Positions 33,479 through 43,757 of a stretch of DNA of 64,000 nucleotides are shown piece after piece. Under the pieces are notes generated by a model. The model worked only from the letters and a program-made list of their open reading frames with translations, had not been told where the DNA came from and searched no databases. This stretch comes from Kappaphycus alvarezii (Eukaryota > Rhodophyta > Florideophyceae > Gigartinales > Solieriaceae): positions 744,001-808,000 of the forward strand of contig NADL03000496.1 in NCBI GenBank assembly GCA_002205965.3, given 5' to 3'. Position numbers and translations under genes: made by a program. Positions within the stretch are counted from its first letter, which is position 1; the number at the start of each line of letters is the position of its first letter.

Positions 33479-33826
33479 TCAGACCCAAAACAGTTCCCAC
33501 AAAATATACGTTCCACCCAAGCAGTCGCCACAAATATCCGCGAACGGCTTAAAATTCTCCATTGCCTCCTGAGAAATATCTAAACTACTGAAGATGTCCC
33601 CATCCAGTTCAAGAGTAGGGACCACGTGGTCCATACTTTCCGGCCCCCTCCCAAATATTCCAGCACTTTCCATGTCTCCCTCTCCCTCATCCTCCTCGTC
33701 CTCCTCTTCACTCTTCTCTTCATCTTCGTCAGAAGAGTCAGAGATAACGATTACTCCCTCATTCTCCCCTTCGTTCTCCATGGAAGCTCCCCCACCGTTG
33801 TACACTAGTGGCTCCAACGGGTCCAC
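33479..33826 (-). CDS. acidic ORF with SUMO-interacting-like motif
   Basis: A 115-codon minus-strand frame of unknown family. After MDPLEPLVYNGGGASMENEG comes VIVISDSSDEDEE, a hydrophobic core followed by Ser and acids. This matches the general pattern of SUMO-interacting motifs. A long Glu/Asp run follows, then a less biased end (TLELDGDIFSSLDISQEAM). The same frame extends upstream into (GAG/GAA)n repeats with two TAG stops, so the real start may lie further up or the gene may be broken. The acidic run rests on a trinucleotide microsatellite, so much of the frame could be spurious. Confidence 0.35.
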   Translation of the reverse strand: MDPLEPLVYNGGGASMENEGENEGVIVISDSSDEDEEKSEEEDEEDEGEGDMESAGIFGRGPESMDHVVPTLELDGDIFSSLDISQEAMENFKPFADICGDCLGGTYILWELFWV

Positions 33827-33925
33827 CCAGACCCCCTCTTCCTCCTCTTCCTCCCCCTCCTCTTCCTCTACCTCCTATTCCTATTCCTCCTCCTATTCCT
33901 CCTTCTCTGCCTCTTCTGCCTTCTC
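33685..33925. repeat. CCT/AGG-type microsatellite, interrupted
   Basis: The plus strand is almost pure pyrimidine (CTC, CCT, TTC triplets) in two stretches, about 33685-33730 and 33835-33925. The resulting poly-Ser and poly-Pro frames on the plus strand and poly-Glu frame on the minus strand are products of this repeat. Confidence 0.8.
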
Positions 33926-33953
33926 GAAGCGGTTACGGCGGACCCACTCCTGA

Positions 33954-34900
33954 ACATGTTCTCGGTCCATTCTTCTACAGTAATCATCGTAGTCGGTTTG
34001 GCTATTTGCCATCAGGGCCAGAGCGTACGACGGCCTCGGGATGACTCGGCGATGGTGAGGGACAGGCAAAGGTTAGTCATGTTGAAGGCAAAAATAAGGG
34101 TGAGCCGATGGGTAGTTGATGGCGGGGGTTGCCTCAACGACGTCAATTTCGGACTTCAAATAGGGCAACGTATTCGGAAATCTTCACGGCCTTGGACGAA
34201 ATAAAAAATGTGAGACAATGCAAAAACTTTAAATTTTTATGCGATTAGGACAATAACTAAAAATCTGCTTGATAAAATATCGGAACTTAATATGGAGGAC
34301 GAGGCGGATCACGAGTCGAAAGATTCCTATTTTGAAAAAGGAGGACCAAAATTCTCAAAGAAAAAATACAAATGGAGTTGCACACGGAATTTGGATTCGT
34401 AGGGAAATTTGTTTCAGGATTTTGTTCGTAAAAAAGAATTGGCGGGAAGAGTAGTTTTTGAAGCTCATGGGGAAGGAGAAGACAGAAGTTTGTGGAGAGG
34501 ACCACTCTCCTACAGAAAGGGCCGTTTTCGTACCAACAGAGAGAACCCAACAAGAGCAGGATTCTGTCCTGAACACCTCTAGCTTTGCCTACTCAAGAAT
34601 ACCAACCTACCGCTAGTATATTTAAACACGTGGTCGTCTGGATATTTAGTACACAACAGTACTGCGAAATTTGGGGTGTTTTTAATCCATGAAAAATATG
34701 GTCAGCAGTACCGTAATGTCCAACGCAGCCTGTCTGCTGGGGGGTCTTCAGCCGTCTTTTTAGGGTAATTTCAGAGGTATCACTGGGCATCCTGCAGGAT
34801 ATTCCGGGCCAGTACCGACCATATCTTTCAAATATTAATATCAAATATACTCCCCTTTCGCCTGGGCGAGTATGGCCTTACGTCCTTAGCCCTCACCCCG
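33954..34900. other. unassigned sequence
   Basis: No gene is recognised. A plus-strand frame from about 34280 (YFEKGGPKFSKKKYKW, then past a stop VVFEAHGEGEDRSLWRG, to about 34580) has protein-like composition but no identifiable family. Confidence 0.3.
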
Positions 34901-34924
34901 CATACCTCATATGCGGCCAGCCTC

Positions 34925-36100
34925 ATGGAGTCCGCACCCCTGCGACACCCCAAACGCCCTGCCCAGTTCTATATTCGATGCGCACGACCTGCAATCCGCT
35001 TCGTGGCCATCGCGCTTGAATCCCCCTTCCAGCCCCTACTTCTACAAGAAGAACTTCGAAACCCCCAGTCCTACTCTCTCGGACACTTGGAGCTCGAAGC
35101 CCTAGCAATGCGACCTGAAAGACTACACCACTTTCTATTTCAGGCCATTCACAATTCGGCGGCTTCCAAGCTATGGGAAGAGGACATATGGACAGCTCAA
35201 CCACGACCTGCCCGACACACTCAGGTTTCCATTCGCCTTCGCGCGAGACGTAATTCCTTGCTCAATCCATGCGCCTAAGCGTGGCTCATTGCGCATCCCT
35301 CCAAGGCTACTCATGTTTCCCCCGAGGTTTGGTCCATCATGCTTCGACGGCACCTCGACCTCCCTGTTGTTAATTCCTCTTGTTTGCTCCCACTGTCTCG
35401 CTTACATGGACGCCCAAGGCGACCATGCTTCGTGTTGCACCTCAGGATACAACGCCGCTACCCGACACAACTTCCTCCGGAACCTCCTTGCGACCGACAT
35501 GTTCCGACCTGCCGGTCTTGCTCACAGACAAGAAGTTCCCAACCTTGAGCCGGGTACAGACCTCCGGCCAGCCGACATCCTCGTCCAATGTGGACCGGAA
35601 CCTACTGACGCGCTGGATGCGCCGACGCAAATCGCATATGCTGTTACCATTCGCAATCCCATGGCCCGATCTTACCTCAAACAAGCTGCATTGGCACTTT
35701 ACGGGGCAGCCGAATCGGCCTACGTTGACAAGCTCAAGACCTTCGACTGCTCAGTGAGAGCTGCGTTTAACCTGACCCCTGACGCCACCTTTCCAAAGCT
35801 CGGTTTTCACTTTGTTCCGCTTGCTTTCGACTCTCTCGCCGCGCCCTGTAAGTCAACCTCTGCGGTGATTGAGACCCATGCAAAATTGATATCGCGACGA
35901 CTGTTCTGTACACCAGCGGCGGCCCTTGACCACTTGCGGCAACGAGTCTCGTCGACCATATGGTCTACCTTTGCAACATCGATCCTAGCGCGTACTCCCA
36001 AGCTGGGCAGCGACGAACTTCAACTATCTTTGCTTACACTGTCAGCTAGGCTTGTACGCCTTTCATAATACATGAAGTAAATATGATTATATATTTCAAA
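34925..36100 (+). mobile_element. REL-A retroelement C-terminal part and 3' end
   Basis: The pre-nuclease region lies in 34925-35278 (SKLWEEDIWTAQPRPARHTQ). The nuclease-like domain (35289-36068) then has CSHCLAYMDAQGDHASCC, ATRHNFLRNLL, a Glu in HRQEVPNLEPG and RPADILVQCG with AYAVTI after it. This is a plausible PD-(D/E)xK core. A conserved tail follows (HFVPLAFDSLAAPCKSTSA). The reading frame changes at about 35280. The non-coding end GTAAATATGATTATATAT follows the stop at 36068. RT itself is missing, so it is a 5'-truncated copy. Confidence 0.82.
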
Positions 36101-36429
36101 TATTAAATCACCCTACATTCTTCCCTGTACTGTATAAACGAGTGAACTTAAATTTTATTTGTTTTGGCTTGCTTTATCTGTGAGCTATGTAATTTCGATG
36201 ATTTTGTGGAGAGTGTAAGTGTGAGAAGTAAAAAGTTGCACCGAAGCAAAAGGCGTCCATTTGGACTCGTTTAGAGCGATGCCCGCGCCAGTTAACAGAC
36301 ATCCCTGATTGCAGATCGGCCTGGACTCGACTGCAGTTCCGAAGCTATTGTAAACATTTCAGCCTGCTAGACAATCCCGCATTCAACATATATCCCAACA
36401 CAAGCTCCGGAATCGCATCCATCCCTGGA
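36101..36429. other. upstream region of the AlkB locus
   Basis: The AlkB frame stays open about 66 codons upstream of its first Met without another ATG. ACATTTCAG at about 36347-36355 resembles a 3' splice site, so an upstream non-coding or coding exon is possible. No TATA box is obvious. Confidence 0.35.
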
Positions 36430-37722
36430 ATGGTAATACGTAATCTCCGTCTCGGCTCTCTCGAGCCGAACCTGTTCCCTTTCCCACCCCGACGTGGCAT
36501 TAAGGACAACCCTCACGCATTACCATATTTTCTTCCTTACATTGTACCCTTTTTGACAGTCATGCTTCACTATTCAGACGATCCGTACCATTCGCTTTTT
36601 CCTCCGTTATTTGTATGGATAGTGATTCCGATTTTGGATGTTATCGTAGGGTCTGAAAAGGGAATTACTGGTACACTTAGTGTACGGATAAAGAGAGGTT
36701 GCAAAAGAGGTGGGCGTTTAGGATAGCCATATACTTGTGGTGCCCCGTCCAATTGGGGATGATACTTTGGGGAATGCTAATGCTTCGAGGTGGGGTTGAG
36801 GGCGTGAGGTTACTGGGCTTGGCATGGTCCTTGGGTTTGATTGCCGCGGAGGGCATCAATTGCTCGCATGAAATGCTGCATCGGCACTCAATAGTGGAAC
36901 GGTGGATGGGGAAGCTCCTGTTAATGTCCGTGTTATATGGCCATTTTCACGTTGAACATGCCAGGGGGCATCATGTTCGGGTCGCTACAAGGGAGGATCC
37001 GGCAACTATGAGGTTCGGCGAGTCTTTTTATCGCTTCTTACCAAGGACGATTGTGGGAGGGTTCCTTTCTGCCTGGAGGCTGGAGTGGGAAAGAGTTCGG
37101 CGGAAAGGCGGGCAGGGATGGTTGGGAAATGAAGTGCTCGCGATGCTGGTCATGCAGGGCGCCTATTGTGCATGCGTCTATTGGTGGGAGGATGGAGGGC
37201 GCTTTTGTTGGCCATGAGCATCGCTGGCTTTGCGGTTGTCTTGTTGGAGCAGGTGAACGCTATTGAGCATTATGGCTTGAGTCGGAAAAAAATCGGCGGG
37301 CGATATGAAAAGGTAGCGGCAAAGCATAGCTGGGATGCCCCGCAGGTCTTGTCAAGCTTTTTAATGTTCAAGTTGCAAGTTCATGCCGACCATCATCTAA
37401 GTACGTGGCATATTCCGGGCGTGAAATGGACATTCGTGCGCATTGCAGCGATACCAGCAGAGGTCTGTGCTAACGTGTCATTTTAAGTGTGATTTGTAAT
37501 TGCGTATTTTCAACCGATCGATGATAATCAATGTCTAGACGTTTCTCATCGATATCAAACTCTGCAACTTACCCGTGGCAGCCCGCAATTGCCACTCGGT
37601 TACCTCTCGCTCGCGCCGTTGCTTCTTATCCCCCCCTTTGGCGCGCCGTCATGGACCCAATTTTGGTGCGATATTGGAAGCAATGGGAACTTGAGGACCA
37701 GCAGTGGGCGGCTCTTGAATAG
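36430..37722 (+). pseudogene. alkB-like: AlkB-family integral-membrane alkane/fatty-acid hydroxylase, frameshifted
   Basis: Homologous to alkane 1-monooxygenase, a membrane di-iron enzyme that oxidises terminal methyl groups of alkanes using rubredoxin-supplied electrons. Membrane segments come first (LPYFLPYIVPFLTVML; LFVWIVIPILDVIVG), then the His boxes: CSHEMLHRHS (about 36864), HFHVEHARGHHVRVAT (about 36942), NAIEHYGLSR (about 37258) and LQVHADHHL (about 37375). DPATMRFGESFYRFLP is a further family hallmark. A 138-base GT-AG intron (37401-37538) joins DHHL to NVSHRYQTLQL, and the second exon gives SPQLPLGYLSL and PPLWRAVMDPIL as in bacterial AlkB. Three single-base frame changes (about 36680, 37200 and in a C7 run at 37632-37638) break it, yet all iron-binding His remain. 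It is a young pseudogene or carries assembly indels. Confidence 0.85.
37401..37538 (+). other. spliceosomal intron in the AlkB-like gene
   Basis: The donor is CTAA/GTACGT and the acceptor AATGTCTAG/ACG, 138 bases apart. Splicing restores the AlkB family alignment exactly at the residue after the last His box, completing one codon (A plus AC). This is the clearest evidence for a eukaryotic source in the window. Confidence 0.85.
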
Positions 37723-38725
37723 ACAACAGAACTGGAAACTGGTTTGGCTCACTTTATTTTGGTACCTGGCTCTCGTACTATCGCAATGCTGACAATTTTG
37801 CTTGTGCCGTAGACTATCTTCTTCGAGTGGTAGCATGGGATCAGTACAGTCGAACTTTGCTGTTTGTTTTCTCTCGTTGGAAGTGTTATTCCTTTCGCTG
37901 TTCCGCTCAAGAACATCGATTGCAAAGCAATGGGTTCTCCACTGGCAGCATTTTCAACTGACGATGTCGCACAACTAGCAACAGCACTTGTCACGACTAT
38001 ATATCGAGTTACTTGATGACCATTTTGATGTCAGCTCTGGCAAAGAACATTGGATCCGAAAATGTGGGGCGTTTCGGTTCCGACGGAAGCAATGTCTGCA
38101 TCTGAACCAGAGGATCAGATGTCCTGATTTGAGTTGGATAAAAATGGAGCACTTGTAAAGCAGTGGGCGAATTCAGGTGCGGGATATGAAGATGATTTTG
38201 GGGGATTCGTCATCTTGGAAATGATTCTGCAAGTCGCCATCTTCATAAGAAGGGTTCTTGCGGATCGGACGTGGAGAAGGAACTTTGGGGAGGCAGGGAT
38301 GGAAGGGAGTAGCGGTGTGAGTGGGTGGGACTCTAGTAGGTGGAGTTTGAACGGGAGCATTGGCAGATATGGAGCGAGTTTGACTGTGGATCTTCATTGG
38401 ATTACAACTGACGGGGGTTCAGGAGACGGCAGAGGTGCACGTTGAGAGAGCATCTGCAGCGAATTATCCGTCATGCGAAGTGAGTGGAGAGTATGCTGCT
38501 GCAGGAGTGACGGAATGTGTTTGTTGTGTCTTCTGGATGCGACATTGGACGGTAACGCAGTAACGATCAAAAACTCGTTGGCGAGGAATGGTTGAAGAGT
38601 GCATATGTTGACAGACGGCGCAGTTGAAACGATAGACGAATTGAGTTTACTTTTACATGCTGCTTTTCTCGTTGTCGATCCAGCCGCTAATTCGGCGGGT
38701 CGCCGAAGAGGAGGTTATCATTTTG
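37723..38725. other. unassigned sequence downstream of AlkB
   Basis: No gene is recognised. Short frames on both strands (37749-37994 minus; 38134-38445 plus) have no motifs. Remnants of REL-A upstream of the RT motif at 38730 may lie in the last part. Confidence 0.35.
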
Positions 38726-38726
38726 A

Positions 38727-39103
38727 ATCAGTAGTACGCTGATGACGGCACAATAATTGGGTCACTCGATGGTCTACAGCAAGCCGTATGGTCCCTTTCG
38801 CTCTACGGTCTGTCTTATGGTCTGTTTATCAACAACCACAAGACCCGCATCTCCTGGCCGCACCCTGGCGCTGCTGGACCAGATTCGGGACTCCCGGGCT
38901 CGTGTCCACATGCACCGCCTATGTGCCTCGGCATACCGTGTGCTTCACGCCTTTCAGCTTGCTGACCCTGAGCACGCCACTGAGGCTGCAGCTGAGTTTG
39001 AGCAGATCGACATGCCGCGATCGATGCGCTCTCTCTGCACCGATCTCGTCGATTTCGTTGTCGATGGTGCCGCCCTCTCTGGCCCCGGAGTACGTTGATC
39101 GAA
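38727..39103 (+). pseudogene. REL-A reverse transcriptase fragment
   Basis: The fragment begins at an RT active site, QYADDGTIIGSLDGLQQAV (YADD box intact, but an in-frame TAG stands just before the Tyr). FINNHKTRISWPHPG, the usual KT-rich block after the active site, comes next. A frame change then leads to HMHRLCASAYRVLHAFQLAD, which matches the fragment at 61.65 kb. The distance between these blocks is shorter than at 61.5 kb, so an internal deletion has occurred. Homology ends near 39100. Confidence 0.8.
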
Positions 39104-39849
39104 CCGGGAATGGCGCGCCAGGATGACGTTGCTTTTCGAACGGCACTGTAAAGCGGGGCGTGGCGTAATTGTCTTCAAGTTTTCCAGTCCTTGGTGCGGC
39201 TTGTCGTCGCATCCATCTGCAAGGCTCCCAATTGCAGGCGAAGGAGCCTGTTTTTTTCAAGCCGTTAATACTGTGCTATGGGGGGTATTTCGGTGCAATT
39301 TTTTGTGGCTCTTCTCTCCTTTGTTTGTCTTGCCCCCTTCCAGGCCATAGAAATGTAGTACCCAAGACCAACGAGCTTGCAGTCAATGTTCCTCTAGGGA
39401 CCAAGCGTACCTCCCAACACCCTTTGGCAGCGAAAACCCTGCACCTGTCACTGTTGCAACATGACGGGATACATTATCCAGCCCAGACTTAGCCGCTGAA
39501 TTTTGCAAACAACCCGAAGGTTTCTATGAGCAGACGACATGGCGCGAGAGAGGGGTTACTACGGCCACAGAGAAAAACAATGGCTTGCCTATGCCTCGAC
39601 TTTACGGACCTAAGACATTATGGGTCATTGCTCGCTGGACGACTTGGTCAGATTTTAACTCTATTGAAGGTGACGACGTCGGAGATGGAGCCGCCGAGCT
39701 GAAGGGTTCAGTCCTTTGTGTGGAGGAGAATGAAGAGATGGCGGGCATCGGTGGTTTCTGTATGTGAACTCATGCGGCAACAACACGCCGACTCCGCGAA
39801 GTATTTAGGACCTTTTCCGATTGCCACGTAAACCCCATCCATCTCCATT
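39104..39849. other. unassigned sequence
   Basis: No gene is recognised between the REL-A fragment and the REL-B mosaic. A 61-codon frame at 39585-39767 has no motif. Confidence 0.35.
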
Positions 39850-40579
39850 CACAATCGAAACCCCATGTGTCGCTCAAGAATGTTATCCAGTTCACGGCTA
39901 CAGTCTTCCTCCATCGCTTTGGGCAAGGGTAACTGGTCCGCCAAGTTGAGGAAAAGGCCTTTGGTGCTATGCCAAAGAGGGACGAGAACTGCGGCATTCC
40001 GAGCTTCGTTTTCAGTGGATGGTTGCCAAGACTGGCTTCCACTTCAACCGGCTCCAGGCTTGGGTACTTGCACTCGGACCGCAATTACAATACTTTGTTC
40101 CATGCAAAAGCCACTCAGGCTGCTTGCTGTGCTGCCGAGCTGGCCCGCCGCAACAAGTCCACCGACTTCGATCGCGAGCTGTTGCGTCGCCTCCCCCCTT
40201 GCGTGCAGCCCGACAACGGCCCATAATTTCCATTTCCACCCGCTGGCTTTCGACTTCCTGTGTTCGGCCTTCAAAATCCCGCATGGAGGGACGCGCAGAC
40301 CTCTTCAAAACTGCCCGGCACCATTTCCTCGAGCCCCCACAACGCGGCCATGCAGTTCGCTCGAAAATCAATGCGCTTGGATTGAACGGGAGCATAGAAT
40401 ATTATGACGTAGCCATCCTCCATCGTTTGACCCCCATCCGCGTCCCCTCCTTTGCGCGATGCCCGTTCAAGCCCCATAACGAAGCCCGCAGTACCGCACA
40501 TGTAGCTGTTCCGATTGCCACACACGTCGTCACGCGGCGAGGCTCGTCAAGAATAACGTCCAATACTAAACGTTGGTAA
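39850..40579 (+). mobile_element. REL-B retroelement fragment with an embedded REL-A piece
   Basis: 39850-40095 matches the REL-B protein of 41.8-43.2 kb over several frames (VIQFTATVFLHRFGQG; LVRQVEEKAFGAMPK; FRASFSVDGCQDWL; DRNYNTLFHAK). Around 40096-40290 the sequence switches to a REL-A C-terminus (KATQAACCAAELARRNKSTD; FHFHPLAFDFLCSAFK). From about 40295 it returns to REL-B (TARHHFLEPPQRGHAVRSKI; YYDVAILHRLTP) and ends like the REL-B C-terminus (SSRITSN). The REL-A piece replaces the Cys/His cluster of REL-B. It is a mosaic pseudogene. Confidence 0.75.
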
Positions 40580-40734
40580 TTTCGTTTATCGGCCCACCAG
40601 TAGACAGAGTATCGTTCTATTAAACCTCCCATCTAAAAAAACCTCGTTGAGACTTGCGCTCTTCAAACTGTTGCCTTTAATTGCCTGCTTGGACGGGCTC
40701 TACGCCGCTAATGATGATAATCATCTTTACTCCA

Positions 40735-41050
40735 TGTATTATAAAAGGCGTACAAGCCTAGCTGACAGTGTAAGCTAAGATAGTTGAAGTTCGTCGCTGC
40801 CCAGCTTGGGAATACGCGCTAGGATCGATGTTGCAAAGGTAGACCATATGGTCGACGAGATTCGTTGCCGCAGGTGGTCAAGGGCCGCCGCTGGTGTACA
40901 GAACAGTCGTCGCGATATCAATTTCGCATGGGTCTCAATCACCCCAGAGGTTGACTTACAGGGCGCGGTGAAAGAGTCGAAAGCAAGCGGAACAAAGTGA
41001 AAATCGAGCTCTGGAAAAGTAGCGTCCGGGGTACCCTCGAGTGGTGTCGG
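40735..41050 (-). mobile_element. 5'-truncated REL-A 3' end
   Basis: The minus-strand copy of the last ~90 codons and tail of REL-A (DFHFVPLAFDSFTAPCKSTS to KLGSDELQLS) is nearly identical to 35760-36090. The tail reads GTAAAGATGATTATCATCATT, where the other copy has GTAAATATGATTATATAT. With the copy at 34.9-36.1 kb it forms an inverted pair around the AlkB locus. Confidence 0.85.
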
Positions 41051-41054
41051 CACT

Positions 41055-41834
41055 GTCGGTTTATTGGATCAGTAGCATAGCGTAAGAACACAAACAACAC
41101 ACAAGTCTCGTGTTTAGAACAGAGGACGTTGACACTGGATTCACTGCGGACGGTCCGATGTCTCTACCCTCATACCTCTGGCACGTCTTTGAGGACAAGG
41201 TCGCCTGACGTTTCCGTCATTCGTCATTCAACTACCTGTCATTAATTCCAACTCCCCCCCCGCCTGCCTGCATTTGTCCAACGTATATTCCATTTATGTC
41301 ACGTCCGTCGTCCTACGTCATAATCATCTCCTTCAACTCCTCGGCCATCGCCTTGATAATCAACCACTCTTCATTCATCTCTTCCGAACCATCCGCCCAT
41401 TCGTTCTTTCTCCCACCCTTACGCCCAAGAGGTTTCTCCTGCTTCAAACGCTTCGCACGGAGAGCGTCACCTGTTTTTCGATATGTCCAACAGTGCGCAC
41501 CAATAGGGCACTTGTCTTTGCAGTGAGGGCACGTCCATTCGCTCGTCTACGCTTCCAACGCCTGTTTGAAGTCTCCCAATTCGAAACGTGCAAAGCACTC
41601 TTCGCAAATCACTTTGCTCCTAATATGTATGGTGTTTACTTGAGTGGGTTGGTATACTTAAATTTCCTGCCAATATCGTAGGTTTATGCTGAAACGGATG
41701 ACTGGTAGATTGGGGGAACAGGGTGGAACTAGACATAACAGGGAAGAGGCCTAACTTGCGAAGGGACGGAGATACCATGAGAACAGAGGTTCTCTGGAAC
41801 ATTCTAACTTGCACGTTGCGGCATTAAGACTCAC
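41055..41834. other. unassigned sequence
   Basis: No gene is recognised. A plus-strand frame at 41274-41681 (135 codons) has no identifiable motif and strong Phe/Ser/Arg bias. Confidence 0.35.
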
Positions 41835-43244
41835 TCAAGACCCCTTCCAGCAGACAACTGGCGTTATTCTGGACGAGTCTCGCCGCGTGACGAGTGAACA
41901 GTGTTTGCGTTGCGTGAGCAATCGGAACAGCCGCCCGTGCAGCAATGCCGGTCGCGACCCGTTTCGCAAAGTCCGAGCAGCCGGGTGCCAGCCCCCCAAT
42001 GTGGAAAGTGGAACGGCAATGAAGCGATGCCCAGGGCCTTTTGAACGTATCAATTCGGCAAAGCGAGTGTCCTTGCCAAGGCGGACATGGTTAAGGGGCT
42101 TGAGTGGGCATCGCGCCAGGGAGGGAAGGCGGGCGGGGGTCAATTGGTGGATGACAGTTACGTCGAAAAAGTCTGTCCCCCCGCTCTTTCCAAGCGCCTT
42201 GATGTCCGGGCGAACTGCGTGGCCGCGTTGTGGCGGCTCGAGGACAGGGTGTCGGGCAGCTTTGGAGAGATCTGCAGCAAACAAACGTGTCTGCGAGTCA
42301 TGCCGCCACCCGCGCGTGGATCCATAGGCACAGCACAGCGCGTGGTCACCATACTGATCCATGAGGGTCGTGCATCCCCCTTTGTGGCATTTCAAAGCTG
42401 GAGGAAACAGTGGCACCCTGCAATAGAACTGCAACCACGTGTTGTAATTGCGGTCCGAGATGTAGGTACCCAACCCCGGAGCCGGTTGGCATGACAGCCA
42501 GTCCTTGCAACCCTCCACTGACAACGAGGCTCGGAATGCAACAGTCCTCTCATCCCCCTTCGGCATGCCATCAAAGGCCTTTTCCTCAACTGGGCGGACG
42601 AGTTGCCCCTGCCTAAACCTCTGCACTGAGTCGATAGCCGTGAAATGGACCACCTTCTCGGGTGCCACTTGTGTCTTCCAGTCGTGCGCCCGAACTGCGG
42701 ATTTGTATGAATGAAGAGCAGTGTTCGGTAGCACAGCCAGAAGGGTAGAGCAAAGGGCACGCGTGAGGGACACGGAGGAAAGGAACGCAGCCGCCGTAGT
42801 GAGCTTCGCAGAGCGAAGCCCAATGCCAAAAGTTGGCTTGACGGGGCCGAAGGGCGCCACAGGGAGTTGTAATTCCCGAAAAGTATTGCTGTCCAGAACC
42901 CCGCCCATCAACCCCCGCAGTGTAGCTTCAAAAGCGGAATCGAATTCCGCAGCCCCCTTAGCAGTGGAATGAGGGGGAAATACACGTAGGAGGTAGATCA
43001 TGCGACATACGCCGAAGCAGGTCGGTAGTAGATGGAGAGCTACTTGAGGGTCCTCCAGGGTTAACAAAGCGCTGAGGAGAGGCTTCAGCGAGGCGACATG
43101 CTTTGAGAACTCGCGCTCCACGAATAGGTCCGATCCGATTGGGGCGCGGAGCACTTTTGTCCCTTCACTAAAGTCCTGGCGAAGGTCGGCTGGGAAGGAC
43201 TGCTGAACAGACGGGGGGGAGCGGTTGGCCACCAGACGGCACAC
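41835..43244 (-). CDS. REL-B polyprotein C-terminal half (linker plus nuclease-like domain)
   Basis: This is the longest open frame in the window (469 codons) and belongs to the REL-B retroelement. The first ~200 residues form an alpha-helical, Ala/Leu-rich linker after RT. The Cys/His cluster at residues ~290-325 and the E...RPDI...DVTV pattern at ~345-380 are the expected metal and catalytic parts of an R2-like endonuclease used to nick the target. The Met at 43244 is an internal residue of the original polyprotein, not a true start. That this half is still open suggests recent activity. Confidence 0.75.
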   Translation of the reverse strand: MCRLVANRSPPSVQQSFPADLRQDFSEGTKVLRAPIGSDLFVEREFSKHVASLKPLLSALLTLEDPQVALHLLPTCFGVCRMIYLLRVFPPHSTAKGAAEFDSAFEATLRGLMGGVLDSNTFRELQLPVAPFGPVKPTFGIGLRSAKLTTAAAFLSSVSLTRALCSTLLAVLPNTALHSYKSAVRAHDWKTQVAPEKVVHFTAIDSVQRFRQGQLVRPVEEKAFDGMPKGDERTVAFRASLSVEGCKDWLSCQPAPGLGTYISDRNYNTWLQFYCRVPLFPPALKCHKGGCTTLMDQYGDHALCCAYGSTRGWRHDSQTRLFAADLSKAARHPVLEPPQRGHAVRPDIKALGKSGGTDFFDVTVIHQLTPARLPSLARCPLKPLNHVRLGKDTRFAELIRSKGPGHRFIAVPLSTLGGWHPAARTLRNGSRPALLHGRLFRLLTQRKHCSLVTRRDSSRITPVVCWKGS

Positions 43245-43757
43245 TTATCCATGCGGAGATGCAAAAGCAAAGCGCGCACCTCCACGGAAGAGAGGAATCG
43301 TAGTGCCCTCCGAATGGCTTCATGGGTGCCAACTATATACCCATCGTCCAAGTACCATAGCTGAAGGAGCAGGGGAGGCGTGACTGTGGTGTCGGCCACA
43401 TTTTCCAGGCGGGTTTTCAGTTACCGCGTCACCTTTTGCAGCACAAGGGAGAATAAAAGTGGACCCAGAGGATCCCCTTTCTGCACGCCTTGCACCCTAC
43501 GGAGCATGAAGTCCCCACAGTACAGTAGCTCCTAATATCCATTGATTGTGACAAGCAGGGCTTGTACTCTTCTCAAGATACCTATAAGCCACCCCCCTAT
43601 TTTCATAAATATTTCGAAAAATGTTGGCCGCACTGAGACTTCAGAGGGTTTACGCACGCACTTTTCCCTAAGTCTAATTGCGGATTTCAATAATGCAAAG
43701 TGCCAAGTTGAAAATGTTGCGGAAATTTGCTGAGATCCTTTGACCATTATTACTGAG
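41835..43757 (-). mobile_element. REL-B retroelement: RT and nuclease-like region, cut by hAT copy 1
   Basis: Near 43490 the minus strand reads GVQKGDPLGPLLFSLVLQ, an RT signature. YLDDGYIVGTHEAIRRAL (about 43350) is the intact YxDD box. A frame change near 43244 leads into a 469-codon frame: thumb and linker, LVRPVEEKAFDGMPKGDER, then CHKGGCTTLMDQYGDHALCC, WRHDSQTRLF, VLEPPQRGHAVRPDIKALG and FFDVTVIHQLTP. The last blocks fit a restriction-endonuclease-like domain (E ... RPD ... DVTV). The RT N-terminus is missing because hAT copy 1 begins at 43758. Stops and frame changes show it is dead. Confidence 0.85.

Noticed and set aside
33808..34044. proline-rich plus-strand ORF
   Set aside because: Its composition comes entirely from the pyrimidine-rich microsatellite; no independent support.
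35339..35757. overlapping plus-strand frames in the REL-A nuclease region
   Set aside because: They are alternative-frame shadows of the 35289-36068 nuclease frame, which carries all conserved motifs.
36669..36680. very short GT...AG intron to explain the first AlkB frame change
   Set aside because: GTACACTTAG would be only 10 bases, too short for splicing; the family alignment fits a single-base indel better.
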